Source: an uncultured bacterium (GTDB lineage Bacteria > CSSED10-310 > CALFER01). Taken from it: a stretch of 64,000 bases of DNA. The stretch lies in the NCBI GenBank assembly GCA_937951895.1, contig CALFER010000087.1:1-64000 (forward strand), read 5' to 3'. The position numbers were made by a program, and so were the translations under genes. Position 1 is the first letter of the stretch. Every line of letters starts with the position of its first letter. The notes beneath the pieces were generated by a model that saw nothing but the letters and a program-made list of their open reading frames with translations, was not told the DNA's origin and made no database searches. This document shows positions 1-9,476 of this stretch, piece by piece.

Positions 1-1
1 G

Positions 2-2434
2 TCTCTCCCGGGCGAATGGGCCTGGATCAGTCCGAATCCGAAATTCACAGGGATCGAGATGCAATCGGATCGACCCGCACCTGAACCCCTTGTGCTCCTC
101 GATGATCTGAATCAGGACACTCCCTCGATTGAGGGGTTGGACTACCTTCAAACGGAACCCGGCCGTAATTGGTACTGTGAAATCGAGGGGAACCGAACGA
201 TGCGCCTGATCGTCAGACCTCATGTGGGTCCGGGACAGTCATCCGGATTCGTGTCGTTACGGATCACGATCGGCGATCGAAAGCTGTCGTTCCCGATATC
301 GACTCCAGCGGATCGTAAATCTTTGCGATATCGCGATTTCGAGCAACCTGTTCCGGGAATTCCGGAAACGATCGATCTGCCAGTGCCACAAGGCACGCAG
401 CGAATCCTGATAGAAACGGTGTCCGGATCGGCCGCGTTCCGCGCGTCCGTGCAGGTCGCGGGTCCTGACGATTGGCCGGGCGACACGGGACAGGTTCCGT
501 GGGCGGATCGGATCGATCGATTTCTCTCGCTTTTTCCAGATCCTGGCTTGACGGATGATTCGGCTCTTTCACGTCATGCTGCCTCACTGGCCTGTCTGGT
601 CGAGTCGCGCGGCGAATTCCTGGGATCACCGATGTTCAACAGGTGGTTCCGGATGGTTTCCCGGAATGTGCAATGGAAGTGGATTTCCGGGCTGACCTCC
701 GATCTGGGGCGCGAGAAAATCGACGAGATGCCATGCGAGGATTATAAGACCGAGCCTGGCGTGCTGGAGGTAACCCTCAGAAACAACCAGAACATCAGCA
801 TCGGTCTGCCTGATGGGGTCGATGGATCCGCGCTGCTGACCGCTGAAGTCGAATCCGCTCCGGAATCCGACTGGCGGATTCTGATCCATCATGATCGTGA
901 TCTCGTCGATGAACTGAAGGCTCGGAAAAAGCAGGTTTCACTGGATCGTTCGACCCTGACCGACCCGGGTCTGAGCATGCTGCTTGATTCAAGGAGCAGA
1001 GGTGCGGTTGCGACCGTTCGTTTCCGGTACGAGAGCCCGGGATCGAACGTCGATTGGCCGAATCCGGCTCGATATCGAACCTTTACCCGATTCGATCAGG
1101 AAAACCCCGCGAGTATCGACGTTCTTGGCCCTGCGATTCTCGATATCCGGATCATGACCCAAAGCCGACTTGCTGATGGAGAACGGATTGTGATCGCGGC
1201 GCAGGGAAAACAGTCCGGGTACGAGATCATCCGTGAGTTGGCTGATGGTCCTGACCGAATGCACCAGCAGGGCTGGGCTGCGGCGGGCAACACACTGATG
1301 GCTCTGACCGCCGATGAAGTGTATCGGGTGGTGATCCGCTTCGAAGGATCTCGGAAGATTGCAGTCGCCGCTCTGTCCGGTACGGTCCAGACGGTCGAAC
1401 CTTATCGGGGGAGCGAGCCGGTGAATCCGGTGCACGTGGCGATTACCCCGCCACGCATTCCTCTGGAAAATCCCAATCGTGTCAATTCTCTGGTTCTGCC
1501 GGAGATGCGATGGTCTGCACCCGGGTCTGCAAGCTTGCTGTGCGAACTGAACGGCTATTCCACCGAAAACAGCTCCGGAGTGAGTGATTCGGAAGATTAC
1601 GGAACGGACGGATTCGGAGTGAGTGCCGGGTTGAGGAAGCGATTCGAGTCGGTCGGGTTGTATCTGGAACAAACAATCGAGGCAACGTATCTTACGGATC
1701 AGGCGGATGCATGGTTACCGGGGCTTCGGAATCACTCGTCGACACGCCCGCTGATATGGGGAGTACGACCGTCGGTCGATCTCGCTCTCTTTTCGCAGTC
1801 CGTTGACTCCTCAACTGAATATGCGTTCCGATCGTCGTTGGATATCAGGAGGACATTTCGGCTGGGAGCCCGTTTGCGATTGGTCCCGGGAATCGGACTT
1901 TTCCTGAAGGAACAGTCTCTCGGGAGCGATGATGTGGACGTGTCGGGCGAGATTCCCGACTGGCGGATCTTCAATGAGTTTGATGAGCGGAATCCGTCGG
2001 GAATGACCCTTCGATTACAGGGCGATTATGACATCATCGATGGCCTCAGATTCAGCGCCGATGTCCGGACGATAACAGGTAACGGCGCGGGAGAGGGGTT
2101 GAGGAACATTTGGTGGAACGCGGGTGTTGAATGGTTTCACCGGGGTTTTGTGATCGATCTGTCGTATCAGGAGCGACATCCGATCGATCAGACGGAAGAT
2201 CCGGAACGCGCCCGGATGAGCGGCGCGCTCGGATGGTATCATTGGGTCACGAACGATCTGATGATGCGGGTTTTCCTGTCGGATCGATACACGTTCGACA
2301 CGGAGGAAAACACCGTGCAGGTCGGAATAAGCCTGCACTTTTCCCGCGGCAGGTTGCTCTATGATCTCGACCCGAATCGCTTATTCTGCTGGGATCGGAT
2401 TCAGAGTATGGCGTTCGATGGAGGTGCCGAGTGA
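2..2434 (+). CDS. Partial protein with C-terminal beta-barrel-like region (5' end outside window)
   Basis: The frame is open to the left edge. The first ATG, at 59, lacks both a good ribosome site and a signal peptide, so the gene almost certainly begins upstream; 810 codons are visible. The first ~450 residues are beta-rich with no motif I recognise. From about residue 470 (counting from the ATG at 59) short alternating hydrophobic strands separated by polar loops run to the end, with aromatic residues at strand ends. This is typical of an outer-membrane beta-barrel. The stop overlaps the GTG start of the next gene (GTGA), so it is the first visible member of a three-gene operon ending in a PgsB/CapB-like ligase. 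An outer-membrane or export role for the operon's product is inference only. Confidence 0.6.
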   Translation, partial: SLPGEWAWISPNPKFTGIEMQSDRPAPEPLVLLDDLNQDTPSIEGLDYLQTEPGRNWYCEIEGNRTMRLIVRPHVGPGQSSGFVSLRITIGDRKLSFPISTPADRKSLRYRDFEQPVPGIPETIDLPVPQGTQRILIETVSGSAAFRASVQVAGPDDWPGDTGQVPWADRIDRFLSLFPDPGLTDDSALSRHAASLACLVESRGEFLGSPMFNRWFRMVSRNVQWKWISGLTSDLGREKIDEMPCEDYKTEPGVLEVTLRNNQNISIGLPDGVDGSALLTAEVESAPESDWRILIHHDRDLVDELKARKKQVSLDRSTLTDPGLSMLLDSRSRGAVATVRFRYESPGSNVDWPNPARYRTFTRFDQENPASIDVLGPAILDIRIMTQSRLADGERIVIAAQGKQSGYEIIRELADGPDRMHQQGWAAAGNTLMALTADEVYRVVIRFEGSRKIAVAALSGTVQTVEPYRGSEPVNPVHVAITPPRIPLENPNRVNSLVLPEMRWSAPGSASLLCELNGYSTENSSGVSDSEDYGTDGFGVSAGLRKRFESVGLYLEQTIEATYLTDQADAWLPGLRNHSSTRPLIWGVRPSVDLALFSQSVDSSTEYAFRSSLDIRRTFRLGARLRLVPGIGLFLKEQSLGSDDVDVSGEIPDWRIFNEFDERNPSGMTLRLQGDYDIIDGLRFSADVRTITGNGAGEGLRNIWWNAGVEWFHRGFVIDLSYQERHPIDQTEDPERARMSGALGWYHWVTNDLMMRVFLSDRYTFDTEENTVQVGISLHFSRGRLLYDLDPNRLFCWDRIQSMAFDGGAE

Positions 2435-4470
2435 AGGCGAAGTCCGCTGTTTCATCCTTCGAGTCGATCATCGATCGGATCTTTACGGAATTCGAACGGC
2501 GTGTCTATTCGACGGATCTTCAGACAATCAGAAGAAGAACGGAATCCGCCGGGCTGACATTGAAAACGATCATCGAAATGATTGTTGCGCATGCGGAATT
2601 CCGTCGATCGATACGCAAAGCGTATGTTCACATGGAGAAGTCACTCTCAGAGGTTGCTGATCCTTCGGCTCAGCGCACGATCATGATCAGCTTTCTCGCG
2701 ACGTTTTCCGATCCTGAATCCAGTCGCGAGGATATCCGGGCATTCGATCGATGGATGGATGTTGGCGCGGTTCGAGAGCGAGCGCGGATCGAGTTGCACT
2801 CGCGGGAGCGAATCATTCAGAATGCAATGCGGTTCATCCCTGCCATGGTGCGTCAGGACGGAGATGCCACGGTGGAGGTGAGCTGGGCGAGGGCAGGGCT
2901 GGATCGAATTCTGTCCGATGAGTTCGATGAAACACCCCGGTGGCAGAATCAACAGACGATTCTCGATATCGTGTATCAGACATTTGCATCATCTTCAGCT
3001 GACCAGACCCGTGCGCGTGTTCCGGATGTGTGGATTCGTCGGGCCGGTCAACTCGTCGGCGCCGCGGAGATGACGGCATGGATCCAGGTATCATCCTTCC
3101 GCCTGCTCGATTACGTACAACCCGAGCAGTCGGGTGAACGGATCATGGAGCGGATCAGGAACGCTTCCAGGAAACCGGATGACGTCTTTTCGCGCGCCGG
3201 AATGATCCGAATCTACTTGCAGCAGCTTGATTCTGAACGGGCGATCGGGTTTATGCGATCTCTGATGGAATCCTCCGAGTCGAGCGATCATGTGAAGATG
3301 AGCAGTTTCGAACGGTTGGCGGAAGCAGATCCGAACGATACCGTCGAGTTTCTCGCGGATTTTCTGCAGATTGCGCAGTGTTCGAGCAAGCTTCGAGCGG
3401 TTGCGTTGTATCAGGCCGGCTTGTCTTTCGAAAAAGCGAGCATCGAGGACTGGGATTCGATTTCGTCACGTCTTCTGGAACTACTTTCCGCGCACCTTGA
3501 TCTGTTTCACAACGGCGTCACAGCGCGATCTGCATTGGATCAGCTTCACCGCGTGGGTGTATTGAACAACAGACGGATGTCGAGCGAATTCGGAGTGGCC
3601 GATGTTCGATTGCTCGAGCTGTACGACGCCATCATTCAGAACGCGTCCTGTACAGAACTCGTCCGGCGCAAGGCGTCATGTTTTCGTGAAGAATTTCTGA
3701 TCGGATCGGATGCGCCAATGCGCGAGCTGTTTGGCTTTCTGAGAAGCAACCTGGACATTTTAAACGAGGGAGAATCGCTCACTGTCGATGCGACTGATGT
3801 CTGTGACGACATTCGCCTGGGACGGGTGTTGTCACTGTTGAGCCAGAAGGGATTCGGCTATTCGGCGGCTGAGCGAAACGGGTCATATCTGATCGTCAAG
3901 GGGGATCTGTATCAACGGAGAATCTGGCGGATCTTGCATGAAGTATTGCATCCGGATCCTGCGAAACGGCAGGGATTTCTTCACTCGGTCGGGAGATCGC
4001 CATTTGGAACGATTCGGGCTCCGTCTCATATTTTGTCGGAAATGACCGAAACAAAGGTGCCTGGTGAGCGGCTGTATCTGAACACGGAGGCAACATGGCG
4101 GCCGTATCTGCCATCGGTTGATGATCTGTTGTCTCTGAGTTCAACCCGATTTGCAGGCAGGGAAATCCGTATCTTCAGTTCGGATGGAATTACACGAATG
4201 ACTGCGCCTGATTCGGCCGGTGATCGGATCGGGCTGTGGCTGCGCATCACGCGGAACTACAAGAAGCTCTCGTACATGAGAAACATGGATGCACACCAAT
4301 TGGAAATGAACATGAAAGCGACTTTTGTTCAGACGATCGAGCGGGAGTATGGCATTCATATCGATTTTACTCCGCATGAATATGCCGTTGCGGGACGGAG
4401 GGTCATCGTCGTGGATCCGATCGTCCGAAGACATCTCGGGATGGCCGTCAACGAAAGAGGTGAGCAATGA
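2431..4470 (+). CDS. Hypothetical protein in the PgsB-like operon
   Basis: This 679-aa protein is not recognised. It starts with GTG inside the stop of the preceding gene and ends in an ATGA overlap with the PgsB-like gene, so the three are translationally coupled. There is no signal peptide and no obvious membrane segment. Residues ~50-430 look largely alpha-helical, with repeated leucine/alanine-rich helices reminiscent of a HEAT- or TPR-like solenoid. The last ~250 residues are more mixed, with a conserved-looking basic stretch near the C-terminus. A cytoplasmic scaffold or accessory factor for polymer synthesis fits the context, but nothing in the sequence proves it. Confidence 0.7.
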   Translation: MKAKSAVSSFESIIDRIFTEFERRVYSTDLQTIRRRTESAGLTLKTIIEMIVAHAEFRRSIRKAYVHMEKSLSEVADPSAQRTIMISFLATFSDPESSREDIRAFDRWMDVGAVRERARIELHSRERIIQNAMRFIPAMVRQDGDATVEVSWARAGLDRILSDEFDETPRWQNQQTILDIVYQTFASSSADQTRARVPDVWIRRAGQLVGAAEMTAWIQVSSFRLLDYVQPEQSGERIMERIRNASRKPDDVFSRAGMIRIYLQQLDSERAIGFMRSLMESSESSDHVKMSSFERLAEADPNDTVEFLADFLQIAQCSSKLRAVALYQAGLSFEKASIEDWDSISSRLLELLSAHLDLFHNGVTARSALDQLHRVGVLNNRRMSSEFGVADVRLLELYDAIIQNASCTELVRRKASCFREEFLIGSDAPMRELFGFLRSNLDILNEGESLTVDATDVCDDIRLGRVLSLLSQKGFGYSAAERNGSYLIVKGDLYQRRIWRILHEVLHPDPAKRQGFLHSVGRSPFGTIRAPSHILSEMTETKVPGERLYLNTEATWRPYLPSVDDLLSLSSTRFAGREIRIFSSDGITRMTAPDSAGDRIGLWLRITRNYKKLSYMRNMDAHQLEMNMKATFVQTIEREYGIHIDFTPHEYAVAGRRVIVVDPIVRRHLGMAVNERGEQ

Positions 4471-6632
4471 TAGAGCATCTCCGGTCGCTTGCGCAGCGAA
4501 TCTTCGGCGAACCCTTTCAGATTCCCGCCACCTCCATCAATCAACTCGTTCTCTTTACACTCGCATTGCTCGGAATCTACCTCGCAAATCTCACCTATCG
4601 GCGCGCGCGTGTCAGACGTTCACGGCAGTCCATTCCTTTCGTGATCGGTGGGTGGGGAACGCGAGGGAAATCCGGTACCGAGCGAAAAAAGGCGGCCCTG
4701 TTCCAGGAACTCGGCGTCAATCTCCTCAGCAAGACAACAGGCTGTGAAGCCATGGTGATTCATGCTCAACCGGGAATCGATTCCATCGAGATCCCGATCT
4801 ATCGTCCGGGAAACAAAGCCGGTATATGGGAGCAGGAACGAGTTGTCTCCTGGGCCTCCCGTCTCAAAACCGACCTGTTTCTCTGGGAATGCATGGCGGT
4901 GAGTTCGGATTATGCATCCATCATGCAGAACGAATGGATGCGCGATGATCTGTCCACGCTTTCCAACGCCTTCGTGGATCATGAAAACATCCAGGGTCCG
5001 ACGGGCATCGACGTAGCACGATCACTGGCCTCCTTCACTCCGCCGGATTCAAGGTTGTTTACGGCTGAGGAAAGCATGCTTCCCATCATTGAGCAGCAGG
5101 GGAATCGATGCAATACGACCATCGTGCCGTTGGAATGGCATGAGTCCGATCTGATCTCCGATGATGTGCTTGCGATGTTCCCCTATCGGGTGCATCCGAG
5201 GAATCTGGGACTGGTTCTCAAACTCGCCGGCTCCCTCGGTATCGACCGGGACTTTGCTCTCAGGGCGATCTCTCAGAACATCGTTCCGGATCTGGGGGCA
5301 TTCAAGTGCTTTTCGACAGAGGTCGGCTCACGAACCATCGAGTTCTGGAACGGGATGTCCGCAAACGATCGGATCAGTTGTGTGAGCAACTGGGAGCTTG
5401 CGGGTTTCGACAGGAACACCGATTCGGAGTTCATCGTGACGGTTGTGAACAACCGGGATGACAGGATTGCCCGATCACATGAGTTTTCCGAGTTGATCGC
5501 GACGCGGACCACCGCTCATCTGCATGTGCTGATCGGAACGAATCTCGAAGGATTGTTGGGATACATCAGGGAATCTCTGGATCGTTATTTCGAGCAGATA
5601 TCATTTTCAGGAATGGAAACCGAGCCGTGGAGTATGCGTCGAAAACGTATCCGGGAATTGATCTGTCACTATATGGTTTTGCATCGAATCGACGGAATGA
5701 CTGAAGCCGCTATTTGTGCAAAACTCCTCAGAATGACGCAACACAAATCTGACGAGTCAATGCGAGTTTTTCTGAGACGACTCCGCACGACCGAGGCACG
5801 GGACGCGGAAGCACTGCGGCAGACCATCTGCTCCGAGTTCGGCGTATCGGACGAAGATGCCCTGCCGATCGCATGGCATCTCATGAGAGATCTGACCGAT
5901 CTGCATCTGATCGAAGATTTTTGGGTGTTTTTTGACCGGGACTACCCGGATGGCAAGGCGGAACCGGCATCGATGGCTCCGCTCGAATTGCGCTTCCGAG
6001 CGCTCATCCAGCAACTGGCGATGAATCGCATCGAGGTCATCCGGGATCGATATGCATCGGGGGACCAGATCATCCGGATGCTCCTGGATCGTCTGCCTCC
6101 GCATTATACCAGTCGGATCATGGGGTTGCAGAACATCAAGGGGACCGGTTTGGATTTCGCTTACCGCTGGGTCTCTCTGTCCAAGGTTCAGGCGATGCTG
6201 ATGGAACTCGATACCGGGAATCCCGATACTCAGCGAGCGATCCTGGGAGATCTCCAGTCATATGACGATTTCGGGATCATCGATGCGCCGCTCGCTATTC
6301 GATCGCTCAAAGCAAAGCAAGGTCGATTTGACGATGATCGAAAACTTCTGTTGGAAGAGGCGATACGAAAGATCGAACAGGCGTATGATGCGAGTTGTGA
6401 GCGACTGAAGGGGCGCAGGCGAAACCGTCTCTGGCAGTGGACTCTGAAGCAGATCGAGCATCTTCTGGATGCGACCGATTCGAAGCGGCGGAAGCGGAAG
6501 GTCGATCGTGTGATGAACGATCTGTTCCATCGCAGGATTTCGCATACGAAGGCCGCATCCGTTCTGCACGAACTCGGACGCCGGCAGGACGGCGGCTGGC
6601 TGGCGGCCGGAACCCGAGGTTCGCACACTTGA
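4467..6632 (+). CDS. PgsB/CapB-like poly-gamma-glutamate synthase family protein with long C-terminal extension
   Basis: PgsB/CapB enzymes are Mur-ligase-fold, ATP-dependent amide ligases that polymerise glutamate at the membrane. After an N-terminal membrane helix (residues ~18-38) comes the nucleotide loop GGWGTRGKSGT (~residues 57-67), then LSKTTG, an IWEQERVV stretch and LWECMAV, in the order and spacing of CapB. Typical CapB proteins are about 400 aa; this one is 721. Residues ~420-721 form a charged helical extension with no family I know. The ATG overlaps the upstream stop and has an AGAGGTGA ribosome site. No PgsC/CapC or PgsA gene is visible downstream; they may lie left of the window. 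The family assignment is fairly secure, the substrate is not. Confidence 0.7.
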   Translation: MIEHLRSLAQRIFGEPFQIPATSINQLVLFTLALLGIYLANLTYRRARVRRSRQSIPFVIGGWGTRGKSGTERKKAALFQELGVNLLSKTTGCEAMVIHAQPGIDSIEIPIYRPGNKAGIWEQERVVSWASRLKTDLFLWECMAVSSDYASIMQNEWMRDDLSTLSNAFVDHENIQGPTGIDVARSLASFTPPDSRLFTAEESMLPIIEQQGNRCNTTIVPLEWHESDLISDDVLAMFPYRVHPRNLGLVLKLAGSLGIDRDFALRAISQNIVPDLGAFKCFSTEVGSRTIEFWNGMSANDRISCVSNWELAGFDRNTDSEFIVTVVNNRDDRIARSHEFSELIATRTTAHLHVLIGTNLEGLLGYIRESLDRYFEQISFSGMETEPWSMRRKRIRELICHYMVLHRIDGMTEAAICAKLLRMTQHKSDESMRVFLRRLRTTEARDAEALRQTICSEFGVSDEDALPIAWHLMRDLTDLHLIEDFWVFFDRDYPDGKAEPASMAPLELRFRALIQQLAMNRIEVIRDRYASGDQIIRMLLDRLPPHYTSRIMGLQNIKGTGLDFAYRWVSLSKVQAMLMELDTGNPDTQRAILGDLQSYDDFGIIDAPLAIRSLKAKQGRFDDDRKLLLEEAIRKIEQAYDASCERLKGRRRNRLWQWTLKQIEHLLDATDSKRRKRKVDRVMNDLFHRRISHTKAASVLHELGRRQDGGWLAAGTRGSHT

Positions 6633-6682
6633 TCCTGTTCGGTTCACGCGCATTCACTCGGATCCGAATAAACACAAATAGA

Positions 6683-6708
6683 AAAGGCGCCCGCGAACGG
6701 GCGCCTTT
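6683..6708. terminator. Bidirectional Rho-independent terminator
   Basis: A perfect 11-bp stem (6683-6693 with 6698-6708) encloses a four-base CGAA loop. It lies between the convergent PgsB-like and C25-like genes. T-rich bases follow it best in the minus direction, with a shorter T run in the plus direction. Confidence 0.85.
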
Positions 6709-6737
6709 CCGGCAGGAAAGCAATACAAGAAGGAGCA

Positions 6738-9440
6738 CTAGTTCATAACGACTGAATACGCATCAGTCGGGAAAGTGTATGTCCCGAAGTTTGTCGTGGC
6801 CTGAACGGTGAAGAACGACGGTGAATCGTAGATACCCGATCCGGGAATTCCGATTCTCTGGATCGATCCGACTCCACCGACACCGGAATAGGTTGCCCAG
6901 TTGATCGCGTAAGATTCGTACTGTGCCTGGGTCGCCTCATCCGGGCCCGTCCACCATCCCCGGAAACCCATCGCAAGCGTAGTGGTGGGCTGCGTCAGTT
7001 TCGAGAGATCTTCCGACTCGTTCGTCGAACCGATTCCGGTTCCGTTATGATAACAGATCCCATCGCGGATCCGGCCTTCCGTGTTTCGAACGACGACTGT
7101 GTCTTCCTCAGAGGATAAACTCGGATTGGCCCTGGATGTGATCGAGAGTCCGTACGATGTGGAGGTGACGGTTTCCAATCCTGTCGGCCCGACGAACTTG
7201 ATGACGGCGAGTTTCCTGGGGCCAAGCACCGCGTCCTGGTTGACGAAAGGCAGGTCATATCCATCCAGATCCCCGATCGTCCAGCCTTTCAGATTGATCG
7301 CCGTGAGTGTTTCCAGATTGGCGATTTCAACCATGTCTCCATCGATCCCGGTCACAGCGATATCCGGTTTGATCTCTGTGATGATGACATCGCCATCATC
7401 TCCCGTTTCGGGCAGAGTAAAAGTTCCGCTGCACGGGAGCAGATTCCAGCCGGTCAGCGTGTACGCGGTCGGCGTTGTGGCATCGTCCATGAAAATCCGG
7501 CATCCACCGCCGCTGTCCGTTACATACACCCGTTGTTCTCCGTTTTTCAGGAAGCACACTTGAGCGTTGGCGACTTTCTTGCCTGTCGAATCGATGACAA
7601 CGATGCCGTTTCCATCCGAATTCGGACACCAGGCGTGGGAAATCTGCGCAGTCCGGGGTACATCGGTGCGCCACCAGAGATCGGGGTTGCCGAACAGAAC
7701 ATATTCCCGCATGTGAGTCGGGATATCATTTGTCATGTAGGGGGTGCCGATGAAGTGATTGTACGCGTAGATCTTGCCATAATCGAAAGCGGGTGAGGAA
7801 CGGGTGATGTCGTGGTAGCAGAATCCTCTGTAAATGCCTCTGTCGATCCAGTTATTGATCGTCGTTCTCGTGTTCCACGTCGGTCCCATGAATGCGACCG
7901 CACCGCGCATTTCTCCCGGAGATCCCAGCGCCATCCAGGCATGGCCGAAACATTCCTGATATCCGCTGAACATCGCGACGCCGCATCCTATTGAGGTTAT
8001 AACAGGCATCCGGGTGTTGTTCTGCAGGGGATAGACTTCATCATAATGAAAACTCGTGCTGTGCCCCGGATTCCAGCCGGACTGCCAGCCTTCTCCCCGA
8101 TAATTCAGAATGCTGATGCCGGTATTGACCCAGTTCTGAATCTGCGAGTTCGATCCGGAATTCCAGGTGTACATGGTGTGAATGTTCGTGTATCCGAGAT
8201 TGGTGGTGAGTCGATCCGCGGTTTGTTCCTTCGTTACCTGCTGGGAATCATACAGGCCCGAGCATGCCATCAGAGCGGTATGATACGCATTCAGGTTCTG
8301 CGTCTGAGGGCGTTGCTCATAGAACAGGATCTTCGCCAGCATGGTGGAGAGTTCATCAACGGTAGTTGCCGGCAATCGTGACAGGAAGATATCAGCGAAA
8401 TAATCCCCGCCTTCGAGCTGTGAGTAAAACAGGTCGTCGTTATAGTTGCCGGGGTGGTAGCTGTCATATGAGGTGTAGACCGGGAAGTTGTTGGTGTTTC
8501 CCATCAGGATCGCGTAAACCGGCTTCGCGGCTGAACCGTAGAGGTTCTGGAGCGCGGTTTTGAGTTGAGCAGCGGTCGGACTCGAGCCGAGCGACGACAG
8601 TCTGAGAATGTCGACGCGGAATCCCTGCTGCTCTTTCCATGCGATAAAACCCTGGCAACGGCTTTCAAAGGCATCCGGCATGATCATCAGATAATGCTCC
8701 GCCTCACCCCTCTCCAGATCACGATTCCATGAGTCGTCATAATTCGGGGCGACGGCACGGTAGAGCATCTCGAAGGATGGCGAATACGGTCCATGCGACA
8801 GGATCTGATTCGGAGAGTCCTGATCGATCATTCGGATCGAGATAATCGCTTCGTCGATGATTTCGACGGAATTCGAAGCCGCGATGTAGTGAACCGGATA
8901 GAATGCGAGCGGCAGGAGACGGACTTCCCGCAGTGCAACCGGATCTTCCGCGTAGAACAATGCTTCAGGATAAGGTTTTGCGGTTGCCTGCGACAACAGG
9001 TCATTCTCTTCGATCGACTGAATATCGACTAGCTCTTGATCGATCTGGGCCGGAATCACCGGGTATGGCAGTCGAACCGTCCGAGTCCGGATCGGCTCGA
9101 TGCTGACGACAGGATGACGTGTATCCGATATTTGGTAGGTCTGACCGATCATCGGGAGCATCGGTTTCCCGACTTCCAGGAGTGAACCCGCTTCCGGGAT
9201 AGAGAGAGTCGAGTAGATCTGATCCTCGACCTCGACCGTTCCAATACTCAGATCGGTCAACTCAACCCGGATATCGATCTGGTTTTCCAGATCGTTCCGG
9301 AGGACTTCCAGGTTAAAACCTTCGTCCTTCGGAGTGAAACTCAGCGCATCGTCGATCGTGTCCAGAGCCTGGATCGAGGTCCCCAGCAGGAGGACAGACA
9401 TCCAGACGAGTGTGGAAATCAGCATTCGATTCCGTTTCAT
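6738..9440 (-). CDS. Secreted gingipain-fold (peptidase C25 family) protein with lamin-tail-like domain; catalytic His replaced
   Basis: The start has AAGGAG six bases upstream and a signal peptide (residues 1-25). Residues ~25-240 match the propeptide/N-terminal region of C25 proteins. The gingipain-type caspase-like fold spans ~245-600, with the signature GGDYFADIFLSRLP near 345-360. The catalytic histidine normally sits in N-Y-x-G-H-G. Here the sequence is NYRGEGW and Glu450 replaces it, while the nucleophile-position Cys486 is kept (SIGCGV). Residues ~690-830 resemble a lamin-tail domain (VIITEI, INLKGWTIGD). There is no Thr-Pro linker or shared C-terminal domain, unlike its neighbour. 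It is the last gene of the lpxC-led minus-strand run. Fold assignment is good; proteolytic activity is doubtful. Confidence 0.75.
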   Translation of the reverse strand: MKRNRMLISTLVWMSVLLLGTSIQALDTIDDALSFTPKDEGFNLEVLRNDLENQIDIRVELTDLSIGTVEVEDQIYSTLSIPEAGSLLEVGKPMLPMIGQTYQISDTRHPVVSIEPIRTRTVRLPYPVIPAQIDQELVDIQSIEENDLLSQATAKPYPEALFYAEDPVALREVRLLPLAFYPVHYIAASNSVEIIDEAIISIRMIDQDSPNQILSHGPYSPSFEMLYRAVAPNYDDSWNRDLERGEAEHYLMIMPDAFESRCQGFIAWKEQQGFRVDILRLSSLGSSPTAAQLKTALQNLYGSAAKPVYAILMGNTNNFPVYTSYDSYHPGNYNDDLFYSQLEGGDYFADIFLSRLPATTVDELSTMLAKILFYEQRPQTQNLNAYHTALMACSGLYDSQQVTKEQTADRLTTNLGYTNIHTMYTWNSGSNSQIQNWVNTGISILNYRGEGWQSGWNPGHSTSFHYDEVYPLQNNTRMPVITSIGCGVAMFSGYQECFGHAWMALGSPGEMRGAVAFMGPTWNTRTTINNWIDRGIYRGFCYHDITRSSPAFDYGKIYAYNHFIGTPYMTNDIPTHMREYVLFGNPDLWWRTDVPRTAQISHAWCPNSDGNGIVVIDSTGKKVANAQVCFLKNGEQRVYVTDSGGGCRIFMDDATTPTAYTLTGWNLLPCSGTFTLPETGDDGDVIITEIKPDIAVTGIDGDMVEIANLETLTAINLKGWTIGDLDGYDLPFVNQDAVLGPRKLAVIKFVGPTGLETVTSTSYGLSITSRANPSLSSEEDTVVVRNTEGRIRDGICYHNGTGIGSTNESEDLSKLTQPTTTLAMGFRGWWTGPDEATQAQYESYAINWATYSGVGGVGSIQRIGIPGSGIYDSPSFFTVQATTNFGTYTFPTDAYSVVMN

Positions 9441-9476
9441 ACTTGACTCCTTGTAATAAACACCGAATTGATACTA

